Shown: one piece after another, positions 25,234 to 33,490 of the stretch
Numbering within the stretch: position 1 is the stretch's first letter
How the letters are laid out: every line of letters begins with the position of its first letter
Source: DASZHJ01 sp035581425
GTDB taxonomy: Bacteria > Pseudomonadota > Alphaproteobacteria > ATCC43930 > CGMCC-115725
Assembly (NCBI GenBank): GCA_035581425.1
Contig: DATJVP010000042.1
Span: 1-44,020 of the forward strand
DNA length: 44,020 nt
Direction: 5' to 3'
Made by a program: the position numbers and the translations under genes
Notes under the pieces: model-generated
What the model saw: the letters and a program-made list of their open reading frames with translations, nothing else
Database searches by the model: none
Told to the model about the DNA's origin: nothing

Positions 25234-26663
25234 GCCGCCGTGCCGCCGATCGTCAGGCCGTCCATTCGCAGGGAGGGCATGCCGACGCCGACGGGAACGG
25301 TCTGTCCGTCCTTCCCGCAGGTGCCGACGCCGTCGTCGAGCTTGAGGTCGTTTCCGATCATCGTAATCTTGGTGAGCGCGTCCGGTCCGTTGCCGATGAG
25401 CGTCGCGCCCTTGACCGCGGGGCCGATCTTGCCGTCCTCGATCAGATAGGCCTCGGAGGCGGAGAAGACGAATTTGCCGGAGGTGATATCGACCTGGCCG
25501 CCGCCGAAATTGACGGCGTAAAGGCCGCGCTTCACCGAGGCGATGATCTCGTTGGGATCCTTGTCGCCCGCGAGCATGTAGGTGTTGGTCATCCGCGGCA
25601 TCGGCGCGTGGCCGAAACTCTGGCGCCGGCCATTCCCCGTGGGTTTGGCGCCCATGAGCCGGGCGTTCATGCGGTCCTGCATGTAACCCTTGAGGATGCC
25701 GTCCTCGATCAGCACCGAGCGCGTGGTGGGCGTGCCTTCGTCGTCGACGGTGAGGGAGCCGCGGCGGTCCTGCATGGTGCCGTCATCGACGACGGTGACG
25801 CCGGGAGCGGCCACGCGCTGGCCGATCAGGCCCGCGAAGGCCGAGGTCTTCTTGCGGTTGAAATCGCCTTCGAGCCCGTGCCCCACCGCCTCGTGCAGCA
25901 TCACGCCGGGCCAGCCCGCGCCCAGAACCACCGGCATCTCGCCCGCGGGCGCGGGGACGGCGCTCAGATTGACGAGCGCCTGGCGCAGCGCTTCGTCGAC
26001 GTGCTTCTTCCATTGCGCGGGGTCTAGGTAGCGGTCGTACTCGATGCGGCCGCCGGCGCCGTAGGAACCTTGCTCCATCCGCTCGCCCTCGCCCACCACG
26101 ACGGAGACGTTGAGGCGGACGAGCGGGCGGATGTCGCCGACGCGATTGCCGTCGGGGCGGATGATCTCGACCGCCTGCCAGACGCCCGAGAGCGAGGCCA
26201 TAACCTGGCGCACCCGCGGGTCCTTGGCGCGGGCATAGGCGTCGATCTCCTGCAGGAGCGAGGTCTTGACCGTGAAGTCGACGCGCCCGAGCGGATTGAT
26301 GTCGGTGTAGAGGCTGCGATTGGTGCCTGGAGGCGGCGCCGCAAAGACCCCGCCGCTGCCGGAGCGCACGGCGCGCACGGTCTCGCCCGCGCGCTTGATC
26401 GACTCCTCGGAAAGCTCGGAGGCGTGTGCGTAGCCCGCGGCCTCGCCAGAGATGCCGCGCAGCCCGAAACCCTGAGTCGTGTCGAAGGTCGCGATCTTGA
26501 TGCGGCCGTCGTCAAGGGCGACGCTCTCGCTCTGGGTGTATTCGAGGAAGAGCTCGCCGTCGTCCATGCCCTTGAGCGCTTCGCCCACGATGCGCTGCAC
26601 CCGGCTCTTGTCCATTCCGGTGCGCTCGAAGAAAAGGGCGTCGAGGCGGGCGAGGTCGGTCAT
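25230..26663 (-). CDS. tldD: Metalloprotease TldD
   Basis: A 477-residue zinc protease subunit. The HExxxH motif is HEAVGH at residues 257-262, followed by GLEGDFNRKKTSAF; the C-terminal MAGDKDPNEIIA, KRGLYAVNFGGGQVDITSGKFVFSASEAYL and GVGMPSLRMDGLTIGG are typical. With PmbA/TldE (11098-12441 here) it forms a barrel-shaped protease digesting unstructured peptides. ATG 26663 has GGAG eight bases upstream and gives the usual TldD length; the open frame to 26708 is not needed. It lies between the unrecognised secreted protein gene and the glycosidase. Confidence 0.96.
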   Translation of the reverse strand: MTDLARLDALFFERTGMDKSRVQRIVGEALKGMDDGELFLEYTQSESVALDDGRIKIATFDTTQGFGLRGISGEAAGYAHASELSEESIKRAGETVRAVRSGSGGVFAAPPPGTNRSLYTDINPLGRVDFTVKTSLLQEIDAYARAKDPRVRQVMASLSGVWQAVEIIRPDGNRVGDIRPLVRLNVSVVVGEGERMEQGSYGAGGRIEYDRYLDPAQWKKHVDEALRQALVNLSAVPAPAGEMPVVLGAGWPGVMLHEAVGHGLEGDFNRKKTSAFAGLIGQRVAAPGVTVVDDGTMQDRRGSLTVDDEGTPTTRSVLIEDGILKGYMQDRMNARLMGAKPTGNGRRQSFGHAPMPRMTNTYMLAGDKDPNEIIASVKRGLYAVNFGGGQVDITSGKFVFSASEAYLIEDGKIGPAVKGATLIGNGPDALTKITMIGNDLKLDDGVGTCGKDGQTVPVGVGMPSLRMDGLTIGGTAA

Positions 26664-26771
26664 GTCGGCAACTCCGTTGAGCATGGCAAGTGCCGGCGAA
26701 GCTATCACGCCCGGCGGCGGGAATTCCAGATATGGGGGTGGCGCGGCTCTATTCCAGTATCGGGCGGGATC

Positions 26772-27680
26772 TCAGCGGTTGAAGACCGCGGCGTGCATGC
26801 AAGGGGGAAGCTTCGCATGCGCGAGGTCGAGATCATCGCCGGCGACCGGAATTTGGGCCGAGACCGGGTTGGCCGGGGCGGGGAAGGATTGGCTCCAGGT
26901 GATCTTGAGCGCGCGTGTGGGCTCCGGCTGCGTCTTGCCCTGGGCCGGCTGTGTCGGGCCTTCCACATATTCGACTTTGCGCTCCTCGTCGGCGAAGGAG
27001 CGATAGAGTTCCGCGCGCTTGGGATCGTCACAGGTGAGGAGCGCCTCTCGCACGACGCGCTCTGCCGATGCATAGCTCAGCACGGCCACGACATGCGGAT
27101 CTTTGAGACGCGCATCCTTGATGTCGTCGGGCGGCACCTCGAGCCCCGCGATGCGCGGTGTGTCGGACTCGCGCGAAACCGAGAACACCAAGGGTTCGAC
27201 ATAGGTGTCGAAGAGGTGCTTGCCAGTCGTGAGCGCGTGCACCGACCACCACTGCACCTCCTCGAGCGCCCGGTCGAAGACCAGAACGGAGTTGCGCAGG
27301 GGATTGACGCCCGCTCCGTCGAGCGTGACGGCGTAGCGCGGCTTCTCTCCGAAATCGGTGCCGAGCGGCCACGCCTCGACGGTAACCGAGCCCTCCATTC
27401 CGATATCGCCCATCACCTGCTTCGATTTCGTCGTGACCCGCAGGACCAGCAAATCCGTCTGCTTGCCCGGCACATAGGGCTGGACGAGATCGTAGGCCAC
27501 GTTGTTGATCGTGATGGTCTGCTCGTCGCTCTTGAACTCGTAGGAGAAGGTCGAGCTGCTCTGGCCCGATACGGGCTTCCCGACCGGCGGCAGCGGCGCC
27601 TGGGCGCAAGCGGGAAAAACGAAGGCCACGGTCGCGAGCGCCGCCCCCACGCAACCCGGCAGCGATTGGAACGGACTCAT
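26772..27680 (-). CDS. Hypothetical exported protein
   Basis: A 302-residue protein that I do not recognise. ATG 27680 follows a good GGAGG and opens a clear signal peptide (about 24 residues, ending FPACAQA), so the product is periplasmic or outer-membrane-facing. The mature part is beta-rich with FSYEFKSDEQTITINNVAYD early, several WP/FGEKP turns, and two Cys (CDD near residue 225 and PPCM near the C-terminus) that could form a disulfide. There are no membrane helices after the signal. Codon use looks like that of its neighbours. It shares direction with tldD 108 bases downstream and is divergent from coxB. Confidence 0.8.
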   Translation of the reverse strand: MSPFQSLPGCVGAALATVAFVFPACAQAPLPPVGKPVSGQSSSTFSYEFKSDEQTITINNVAYDLVQPYVPGKQTDLLVLRVTTKSKQVMGDIGMEGSVTVEAWPLGTDFGEKPRYAVTLDGAGVNPLRNSVLVFDRALEEVQWWSVHALTTGKHLFDTYVEPLVFSVSRESDTPRIAGLEVPPDDIKDARLKDPHVVAVLSYASAERVVREALLTCDDPKRAELYRSFADEERKVEYVEGPTQPAQGKTQPEPTRALKITWSQSFPAPANPVSAQIPVAGDDLDLAHAKLPPCMHAAVFNR

Positions 27681-27998
27681 GAGGGCCTCCCGAGGATCAG
27701 CGCGAGTATCGTAGTGGATTTTGCAAGGCCTGCATTGCATTTATGCGTCATAAGGTCGCAACAGAACGGTTGGCATCCGGCGGCTCCGGCGGCTATGACG
27801 AGCGTGGCATTCAGCGCCAGGGCGCAGTGTTGTGAGGGGCGGCGTCTTTGGTGTAGGGTCCGGCCGCGCGCGCCGCCCTCCGGGCGACGACGCCGTGGCA
27901 TTGGGAACGCGCCGACTTTCTCGCGGCGCATGCGGACGTTTCAGGCGGCGGCGTCCGGCGATTTGCCGCCTAAGTGGAGATGAGGGGCTCGAAGGGGC
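27681..27998. other. 318-base divergent region between exported protein and coxB
   Basis: No gene is supported here. The segment 27712-27760 is clearly richer in A and T than the surroundings and probably holds the start sites for one or both flanking genes. A candidate promoter toward coxB is listed separately. The remaining 200 bases before coxB are very GC-rich and would form a structured 5' leader. Confidence 0.6.
27770..27799 (+). promoter_or_regulatory. Putative promoter for the cytochrome oxidase operon
   Basis: TTGGCA (27770-27775) and TATGAC (27794-27799) are separated by 18 bases, giving a fair sigma70-like match, with a leader of roughly 190 bases before coxB. Other AT-rich hexamers just upstream could serve instead, so the assignment is tentative. 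Confidence 0.35.
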
Positions 27999-28844
27999 AT
28001 GGGATTGGCCACGATTGCAAAATTCATTCGCAACCTCTCGAGCGCGCTCGGCGCGATGGCGGCGCTCGCCGCAGCGGCGCCCGCGGCGCTTGCGGAACAG
28101 GCCTATGATTGGCAGCTCGGCATGCAGCCCGCGGCCTCGGAGGTCCGGGACCGCATCGACTCGCTGCACCACGAACTCCTGATCATCATCACCGCCATCA
28201 CGGTCTTCGTGCTCGCGCTCTTGCTTTGGGTGACGGTGCGCTTCAATGCCAAGCGCAATCCCGAGCCCTCGAAGATCTCGCACAACACGGTGCTGGAGAT
28301 CACCTGGACGCTGCTTCCTGTGCTGATCTTGGTCGCGATCGCCATTCCTTCCTTCAAGCTTCTCTACTTCATGGACAAGGCCGAGAAGGCGGAGATGACG
28401 CTCAAGGTGACGGGGCACCAGTGGTACTGGACCTACGAATACCCCGACAACGGCAACATCAACTTCGACAGCCGGATCGTCGTTGACAACAACAACGAGC
28501 CCGCGGGCAATCCGCGTCTGCTGCAGACCGATAACCCGGTCGTCCTGCCGGTCGGCACCACGATCCGGATCCTCGTCTCCGGCAGCGACGTGATCCACAG
28601 TTGGTTCGTTCCCGCCTTCGGCGTGCAGGAATACGCCGTCATCGGCCGGGTGAACGAGAGCTGGGTCAAGATCGACCGAGAGGGCACCTTTTACGGCCAG
28701 TGCAATCAGATCTGCGGACTGAACCACCCTTTCATGCCGATCGAGGTCCATGCGGTCTCCAAGCAGGAGTTCGCGGCCTGGGTCGAGAAGCAGAAGAAAG
28801 CCGCGGAGAAGACCGCGGGCCCCGCCACCGTTGCGGCACGCTAG
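27999..28844 (+). CDS. coxB: Cytochrome c oxidase subunit II (CuA subunit)
   Basis: A 281-residue subunit carrying the CuA centre that receives electrons from cytochrome c. A signal peptide (about residues 1-32) precedes two membrane helices (about 60-80 and 100-125), then the aromatic entry patch GHQWYWTYEYPD and the CuA ligands: His200 (HSW), Cys235, Cys239, His243 and Met246. The usual CSEIC/CSELC loop reads CNQIC, so the residue that is Glu in bovine and Rhodobacter enzymes (backbone CuA ligand, side-chain Mg/Mn ligand) is Gln237. All other ligands are intact. First gene of the oxidase operon; coxA follows after 40 bases. Confidence 0.96.
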   Translation: MGLATIAKFIRNLSSALGAMAALAAAAPAALAEQAYDWQLGMQPAASEVRDRIDSLHHELLIIITAITVFVLALLLWVTVRFNAKRNPEPSKISHNTVLEITWTLLPVLILVAIAIPSFKLLYFMDKAEKAEMTLKVTGHQWYWTYEYPDNGNINFDSRIVVDNNNEPAGNPRLLQTDNPVVLPVGTTIRILVSGSDVIHSWFVPAFGVQEYAVIGRVNESWVKIDREGTFYGQCNQICGLNHPFMPIEVHAVSKQEFAAWVEKQKKAAEKTAGPATVAAR

Positions 28845-28884
28845 ACCGAGAGAACGCATTCGTCCGATCGTGAGGACCTAGATC

Positions 28885-30522
28885 ATGGCTCAGGACCACG
28901 CCCACACCGCCGAGCATGGCGACCACCGCCCCGGCTTCGTCACGCGCTGGCTCTTTTCGACGAACCACAAGGACATCGGGACGCTCTACCTGATCTTCGC
29001 GATCTGCGCGGGGATCATCGGCGGCCTTGTGTCGGTGCTGATGCGCATTGAGCTCATGTATCCCGGCGATCACCTCCTGCACGGCAATCACCAGCTCTTC
29101 AACGTGATGATCACCGCGCACGGCCTCATCATGGTGTTCTTCATGGTGATGCCCGCGATGATCGGCGGGTTCGGCAACTGGTTCGTGCCGCTCATGATCG
29201 GCGCCCCAGACATGGCCTTCCCGCGCCTCAACAACATCAGCTTCTGGCTCCTCGTGCCGTCCTTCTGCCTGCTGATGGGCTCGGCCTTCGTCGGCGACGG
29301 CGCAGGCGTTGGCTGGACCGTCTACGTCCCGCTCTCGAGCACCTGCATGCATGACGGCGCGCCCTATGCCGCCTGCCATCCCGGCGCCTCCGTCGACATG
29401 GCGATCTTCTCGCTCCACCTAGCGGGCGCCTCCTCGATCCTCGGCGCCATCAATTTCATCACCACGATCTTCAACATGCGCGCGCCCGGCATGACCATGC
29501 ACAAGATGCCGCTCTTCGTATGGTCGATCCTGGTGACGGCCTTCCTGCTGCTGCTGTCGCTGCCCGTGCTCGGCGGCGCCATCACCATGCTGCTCACCGA
29601 CCGCAATTTCGGGACCACCTTCTTCGATCCCGCCGGCGGCGGCGACCCGCTGCTCTTCCTGCACCTCTTCTGGTTCTTCGGCCATCCCGAGGTCTACATC
29701 ATGATCCTGCCGGGCTTCGGCATGATCTCCCAGGTGGTCTCGACCTTCTCCAAGAAGCCGATCTTCGGCTATCTCGGCATGGCCTACGCAATGGTTGCGA
29801 TCGGGGTCATCGGATTCGTGGTGTGGGCGCACCACATGTTCACGACGGGGATCTCCGTCGACACGCGCGCCTATTTCACGCTCGCGACGATGGTGATCGC
29901 CGTGCCCACGGGTATCAAGATCTTCTCCTGGATCGCGACCATGTGGGGCGGCTCAATAGAGTTCAAGACGCCGATGCTATGGGCCTTCGGCTTCCTCTTC
30001 CTCTTCACCGTCGGCGGCGTTACCGGCGTGGTGCTCGCCAATGCCGGCGTCGATTTCGCACTCCACAACACCTATTACGTCGTCGCGCATTTCCACTACG
30101 TGCTCTCGATGGGCGCGGTCTTCTCGCTCTTCGCGGGCTTCTACTACTGGTTCGGCAAGATGTGCGGCAAGCAGTACAACGAGACGCTCGGCAAGCTGCA
30201 TTTCTGGCTCACCTTCATCGGCGTCAACCTGACCTTCTTCCCCATGCACTTCCTGGGGCTCGCGGGCATGCCGCGGCGGATCAGCGACTATCCCGACGCC
30301 TATGCGGGTTGGAATTACGTCGCCTCGATCGGAAGCTTCATCTCCGGCGCGGCGGCGTTGCTCTTCGTCTTCATCGTCCTGCAGACGCTGCTCGCGGGTA
30401 AGCGCATAGGCGCCAATCCCTGGGGCCCGGGCGCGACGACGCTCGAGTGGACCGTCTCCTCTCCGCCGCCCTTCCACAGTTACGATGAGCTGCCGGTGAT
30501 CGGACCGGGCGGCGGCCACTGA
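28885..30522 (+). CDS. coxA: Cytochrome c oxidase subunit I (aa3 type)
   Basis: A 545-residue catalytic subunit with about twelve membrane helices, holding heme a and the heme a3-CuB site where oxygen is reduced. His267, Glu269 and Tyr271 in GHPEVY show an A1-type proton-pumping oxidase; Asp109 (GAPDM) marks the D-channel entrance and Lys345 (PTGIK) the K-channel. AHFHYVLS supplies heme ligands. Two oddities: the Mg-site sequence usually reading HDTYY is HNTYY (Asn395), and the outer loop before helix 4 holds an insertion with Cys154 and Cys164. Start ATG 28885; the product pairs with CoxB and CoxC. Confidence 0.97.
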   Translation: MAQDHAHTAEHGDHRPGFVTRWLFSTNHKDIGTLYLIFAICAGIIGGLVSVLMRIELMYPGDHLLHGNHQLFNVMITAHGLIMVFFMVMPAMIGGFGNWFVPLMIGAPDMAFPRLNNISFWLLVPSFCLLMGSAFVGDGAGVGWTVYVPLSSTCMHDGAPYAACHPGASVDMAIFSLHLAGASSILGAINFITTIFNMRAPGMTMHKMPLFVWSILVTAFLLLLSLPVLGGAITMLLTDRNFGTTFFDPAGGGDPLLFLHLFWFFGHPEVYIMILPGFGMISQVVSTFSKKPIFGYLGMAYAMVAIGVIGFVVWAHHMFTTGISVDTRAYFTLATMVIAVPTGIKIFSWIATMWGGSIEFKTPMLWAFGFLFLFTVGGVTGVVLANAGVDFALHNTYYVVAHFHYVLSMGAVFSLFAGFYYWFGKMCGKQYNETLGKLHFWLTFIGVNLTFFPMHFLGLAGMPRRISDYPDAYAGWNYVASIGSFISGAAALLFVFIVLQTLLAGKRIGANPWGPGATTLEWTVSSPPPFHSYDELPVIGPGGGH

Positions 30523-30547
30523 GCGCTGGCCTTCCTAGACGCGCGCC

Positions 30548-31465
30548 GTGACCGACCTCTCGCTCCCCGCCGAAAGCCGAGCCGGCGCATTGCCGGCAAG
30601 TGCCAGCGTCGCCGACTTCGCGGCGCTGCTGAAGCCGCGGGTGATGTCGCTGGTGGTCTTCACTGGCTTCGTCGGCCTCTATCTGGCGCCGGGCCATCTC
30701 CATCCGGTGTTGGCGGCGGTGGCAGTGCTCTGCATTGCCGTGGGCGCGGGCGCTTCCGGCGCCATCAACATGTGGTACGACCGCGACATCGATGCGCTGA
30801 TGCGCCGTACGGCCGACCGGCCCCTCCCGGCGGGCCGCATGGCGCCGGGCGACGCGCTGGGCTTCGGCTGCTTCCTTGCCGCCGCCTCCGTCGTGCTGAT
30901 GGGGCTCGCGGTCAATCCGGTGGCGGCGGCGCTGCTGGCCTTCACCATCGCCTTCTACGTCTTCGTCTATACGGCTTGGCTCAAGCGCCGCACGCCCCAG
31001 AACATCGTGATCGGCGGCGCCGCAGGAGCGCTCCCGCCGGTCGTCGGCTGGGCCGCGGTCACCGGCGATGTGAGCCTCGCGCCGATGGCGCTCTTCGCGC
31101 TGATCTTTCTCTGGACGCCGCCGCACTTCTGGGCGCTCGCGCTTTACAAGACCGGCGATTACGCCCGGGCCGGCGTCCCGATGCTGCCGGTGGTGGCGGG
31201 CGAGCGCGAGACCAAGCGGCAGATGCTGCTCTACACGCTCCTACTTTGGCCCTTTGCGCTAACGCCCTATTTTCTCGGGCTGGCGGGAGCGATCTATGCC
31301 GGCGCGGCACTCGGCTTGAGCCTGCTCTTCACGGGGCTCGCCATCGCCGTCTGGCGCGAGCGGGGCTACGCGAATGCGCGCCGCATGTTCGCCTTCTCGA
31401 TCCTCTATCTCTTCCTGCTCTTCGCGCTCCTGGTGATCGACCGGGCGGTGCCGGGTTTGTCCTGA
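30548..31465 (+). CDS. ctaB: Protoheme IX farnesyltransferase (heme O synthase) CtaB
   Basis: A 305-residue polytopic UbiA-superfamily enzyme that adds a farnesyl group to heme B, giving heme O for conversion to heme A. The Asp-rich motif NMWYDRDIDALMRRTADRPL is near residues 75-95 and YTAWLKRRTPQNIVIGGAAG near 140-160; TPPHFWALALYKTGDYARAG holds the second motif. It starts with GTG at 30548, 25 bases after coxA, and precedes the small coxF gene by one base. CtaA is not in the window. Confidence 0.96.
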   Translation: MTDLSLPAESRAGALPASASVADFAALLKPRVMSLVVFTGFVGLYLAPGHLHPVLAAVAVLCIAVGAGASGAINMWYDRDIDALMRRTADRPLPAGRMAPGDALGFGCFLAAASVVLMGLAVNPVAAALLAFTIAFYVFVYTAWLKRRTPQNIVIGGAAGALPPVVGWAAVTGDVSLAPMALFALIFLWTPPHFWALALYKTGDYARAGVPMLPVVAGERETKRQMLLYTLLLWPFALTPYFLGLAGAIYAGAALGLSLLFTGLAIAVWRERGYANARRMFAFSILYLFLLFALLVIDRAVPGLS

Positions 31466-31466
31466 G

Positions 31467-31613
31467 ATGAGTGCGGCGACGCTAATCGACGGAGGGACGG
31501 TGGACGAGAGGCGGCGGCGGCAACGAGCGCGCAACTGGGCGATCTTCGCGCTCCTCATGGGCTTCGTCGCGCTCGTCTACCTCATCACCCTCGTGAAGCT
31601 CGGGGGACTCTGA
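31467..31613 (+). CDS. coxF: Small single-span membrane protein (CoxF-like)
   Basis: A 48-residue protein starting at ATG 31467, one base after the ctaB stop, and ending in TGA that overlaps the ctaG ATG (TGATG). The N-terminal half is charged (VDERRRRQRARN) and residues about 24-43 form one membrane helix (WAIFALLMGFVALVYLITLV). Alphaproteobacterial oxidase operons usually carry a small gene of this kind between ctaB and ctaG, often called coxF, with an unproven role in assembly. Both overlaps and the expected position make it a real gene even though it is short. Confidence 0.85.
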   Translation: MSAATLIDGGTVDERRRRQRARNWAIFALLMGFVALVYLITLVKLGGL

Positions 31614-32206
31614 TGCGGAGCGACCTCGCCCGGCGGAAGCGCACGACGGTGCTTGCGCTCCTTGGCGTCCTCGGCGTGATGGTCGGGCTCGATGTCGCGG
31701 CGGTGCCGCTCTATCGACTCTTCTGTGCGGCAACCGGCTTCGGCGGGACGACGCAGCGCGCGGCGAGCGCGCCCGGAAGCGAGACCGCGCGCCTTATCAC
31801 CGTACGCTTCAACGCGATCACTGCCGAGGATCTCGGTTGGCGCTTCGAGCCTGAGGTGCTTTCGGTGGCGGTGCATCCCGGTGAGGAGAAGCGCGTCGCC
31901 TTCCGCGCCGTCAACGAGACGCGCGAGCCCGTCATCGGTACCGCGACCTATAACGTGACGCCTGCCAAGGCCGGCGTCTATTTCGACAAGATCCAGTGCT
32001 TCTGTTTCACCAAGCAGAAGCTCGCGCCCGGCGAGAGCGCGGAGCTCTGGGTGAGCTTCTTCGTCGATCCCGACATCGTGACCGATCCAGGCACGCGCGA
32101 CGTCGACACGATCACGCTCTCCTACAGCATGTTCCGCGCGCCGGATCAGCACGATCCCAACGCGGTCACGCATACGCAGAACCAAGCTTTCGCCCAACCC
32201 AAATAG
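31613..32206 (+). CDS. ctaG: Cytochrome c oxidase assembly protein CtaG (Cox11 family)
   Basis: A 197-residue copper chaperone that delivers copper to the CuB site of subunit I. One membrane anchor (about 12-32) is followed by a periplasmic Ig-like domain with the copper motif YFDKIQCFCFTKQKLAPGE, containing the CFCF pair of Cys. VPLYRLFCAATGFGGTTQRA after the anchor is also a Cox11 hallmark. The product should act as a dimer. Its ATG overlaps the coxF stop; coxC follows 32 bases later. Confidence 0.96.
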   Translation: MRSDLARRKRTTVLALLGVLGVMVGLDVAAVPLYRLFCAATGFGGTTQRAASAPGSETARLITVRFNAITAEDLGWRFEPEVLSVAVHPGEEKRVAFRAVNETREPVIGTATYNVTPAKAGVYFDKIQCFCFTKQKLAPGESAELWVSFFVDPDIVTDPGTRDVDTITLSYSMFRAPDQHDPNAVTHTQNQAFAQPK

Positions 32207-32238
32207 GCCTCGCCGCCCAATCCCGTGAGAAAAACCGC

Positions 32239-33066
32239 ATGAGCACGAGCCCCGCCGAGCACAAGCACCCCTATCACCTCGTCGATCCGAGCCCGTGGCC
32301 CATCATCGGTGCGCTTTTCGCAGGCACCATGTTCGGCGGCACCGTGCTCTACATGCACGGCGAAACGCTTTTCGGCATTCCCGGACCCTGGGTGATGGCG
32401 ATCGGTGTCGTCGGCATCCTCGCGATCATGGCGATCTGGTGGCGCGACGTGATCTGGGAAGCGGTGAAGGGGGGCTACCATACACCGGTGGTCCAGATCG
32501 GGCTGCGCTACGGCATGGCGCTCTTCATCGCCTCCGAGGTGATGTTCTTCGCGGCGTTCTTTTGGGCCTTCTTCAACGCCTCGCTCTTCCCGGTAGGCGG
32601 CGTCTGGCCGCCCGCAGGCATCCGCCCCTTCGATCCCTTCGAGGTGCCATTCCTCAACACGCTCATCCTGCTGCTTTCCGGCACCACCGTGACCTGGGCG
32701 CATCACTGCCTCCTCGAGAACGATCGCAAGGGCCTGATTCAGGGCCTCGCCGTCACGGTCTTCCTTGGCCTCTGCTTCACCTCACTCCAGGCCTACGAGT
32801 ACAGCCACGCCGCCTTCAGCTTCAAAGGCGGCATCTACCCCTCGACCTTCTTCATGGCAACAGGCTTCCACGGCTTCCACGTGATGATCGGCACCACTTT
32901 CCTCGCGGTGAATCTCGGTCGCGCGATCAAGGGGCATTTCACGCCGGATCATCACTTCGGCTTCGAGGCGGCGGCCTGGTACTGGCATTTCGTCGACGTG
33001 GTCTGGCTCTTCCTCTTCGTCTGCGTCTACTGGTGGGGCGGCGCCGGCGCGCCAACCGCTGGCTAA
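32239..33066 (+). CDS. coxC: Cytochrome c oxidase subunit III
   Basis: A 275-residue, seven-helix subunit that stabilises the catalytic core and D-channel uptake. HPYHLVDPSPWPIIGAL at the start, RYGMALFIASEVMFFAAFFWAF, GTTVTWAHHCLLEN and GFHGFHVMIGTTFL all match CoxC; the HFTPDHHFGFEAAAWYWHFV tail is complete. ATG 32239 gives the family length; the longer frame from 31996 is a shadow of ctaG. Followed by the DUF983 gene after 16 bases. Confidence 0.97.
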   Translation: MSTSPAEHKHPYHLVDPSPWPIIGALFAGTMFGGTVLYMHGETLFGIPGPWVMAIGVVGILAIMAIWWRDVIWEAVKGGYHTPVVQIGLRYGMALFIASEVMFFAAFFWAFFNASLFPVGGVWPPAGIRPFDPFEVPFLNTLILLLSGTTVTWAHHCLLENDRKGLIQGLAVTVFLGLCFTSLQAYEYSHAAFSFKGGIYPSTFFMATGFHGFHVMIGTTFLAVNLGRAIKGHFTPDHHFGFEAAAWYWHFVDVVWLFLFVCVYWWGGAGAPTAG

Positions 33067-33082
33067 GCCCCCTCGGGGCTCG

Positions 33083-33454
33083 ATGAGCGAGGGCTACGCT
33101 CGGGTATCTCCGCTCGCTGCTGCGCTTCGATGCCGCTGCCCCCGTTGCGGCAGAGGAAAAGTGCTGGAGGGCTGGCTCTCCGTTGCTCCCCGCTGCAGCG
33201 TCTGCGGCCTCGATCTCCGCGGCGAGGACGTCGGCGACGGACCCGCGGCATTGGTGATCCTCGTCCTCGGCGCCGTCGTCGTCTTCGGCGCGGTATTCTT
33301 GGAGGCGAAGGCCGAGCCGCCGATCTGGGTCCATTTCGCGATCTGGACCCCGGTGACTCTCGCAGGCACGGTCTTCCTGCTGCGGGTGCTCAAGGCCTGG
33401 CTCATCGGCGAGCAATACCGCAATCACCTGCTCGAAGAGGGAAGTGAGCGATAG
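33083..33454 (+). CDS. DUF983 family membrane protein with zinc-ribbon-like N-terminus
   Basis: A 123-residue protein. Four Cys in two CxxC pairs (CRCPRCGRGK and PRCSVCG, within residues 17-45) look like a zinc ribbon, followed by two membrane helices (about 55-75 and 82-103). DUF983 proteins are nearly always found beside cytochrome c oxidase genes in alphaproteobacteria, normally between coxC and SURF1, and are presumed to aid oxidase assembly. Here SURF1 does not follow directly; it is 4.4 kb downstream. Start at ATG 33083. Confidence 0.9.
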   Translation: MSEGYARVSPLAAALRCRCPRCGRGKVLEGWLSVAPRCSVCGLDLRGEDVGDGPAALVILVLGAVVVFGAVFLEAKAEPPIWVHFAIWTPVTLAGTVFLLRVLKAWLIGEQYRNHLLEEGSER

Positions 33455-33490
33455 AGCCTGGCGGCAATTTCGATCGGGGGAGACGGCATC

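Noticed and set aside
26070..27983. Plus-strand open frame of 637 codons across tldD and the exported protein
   Set aside because: Antisense shadow; tldD motifs and the signal peptide on the minus strand explain the region.
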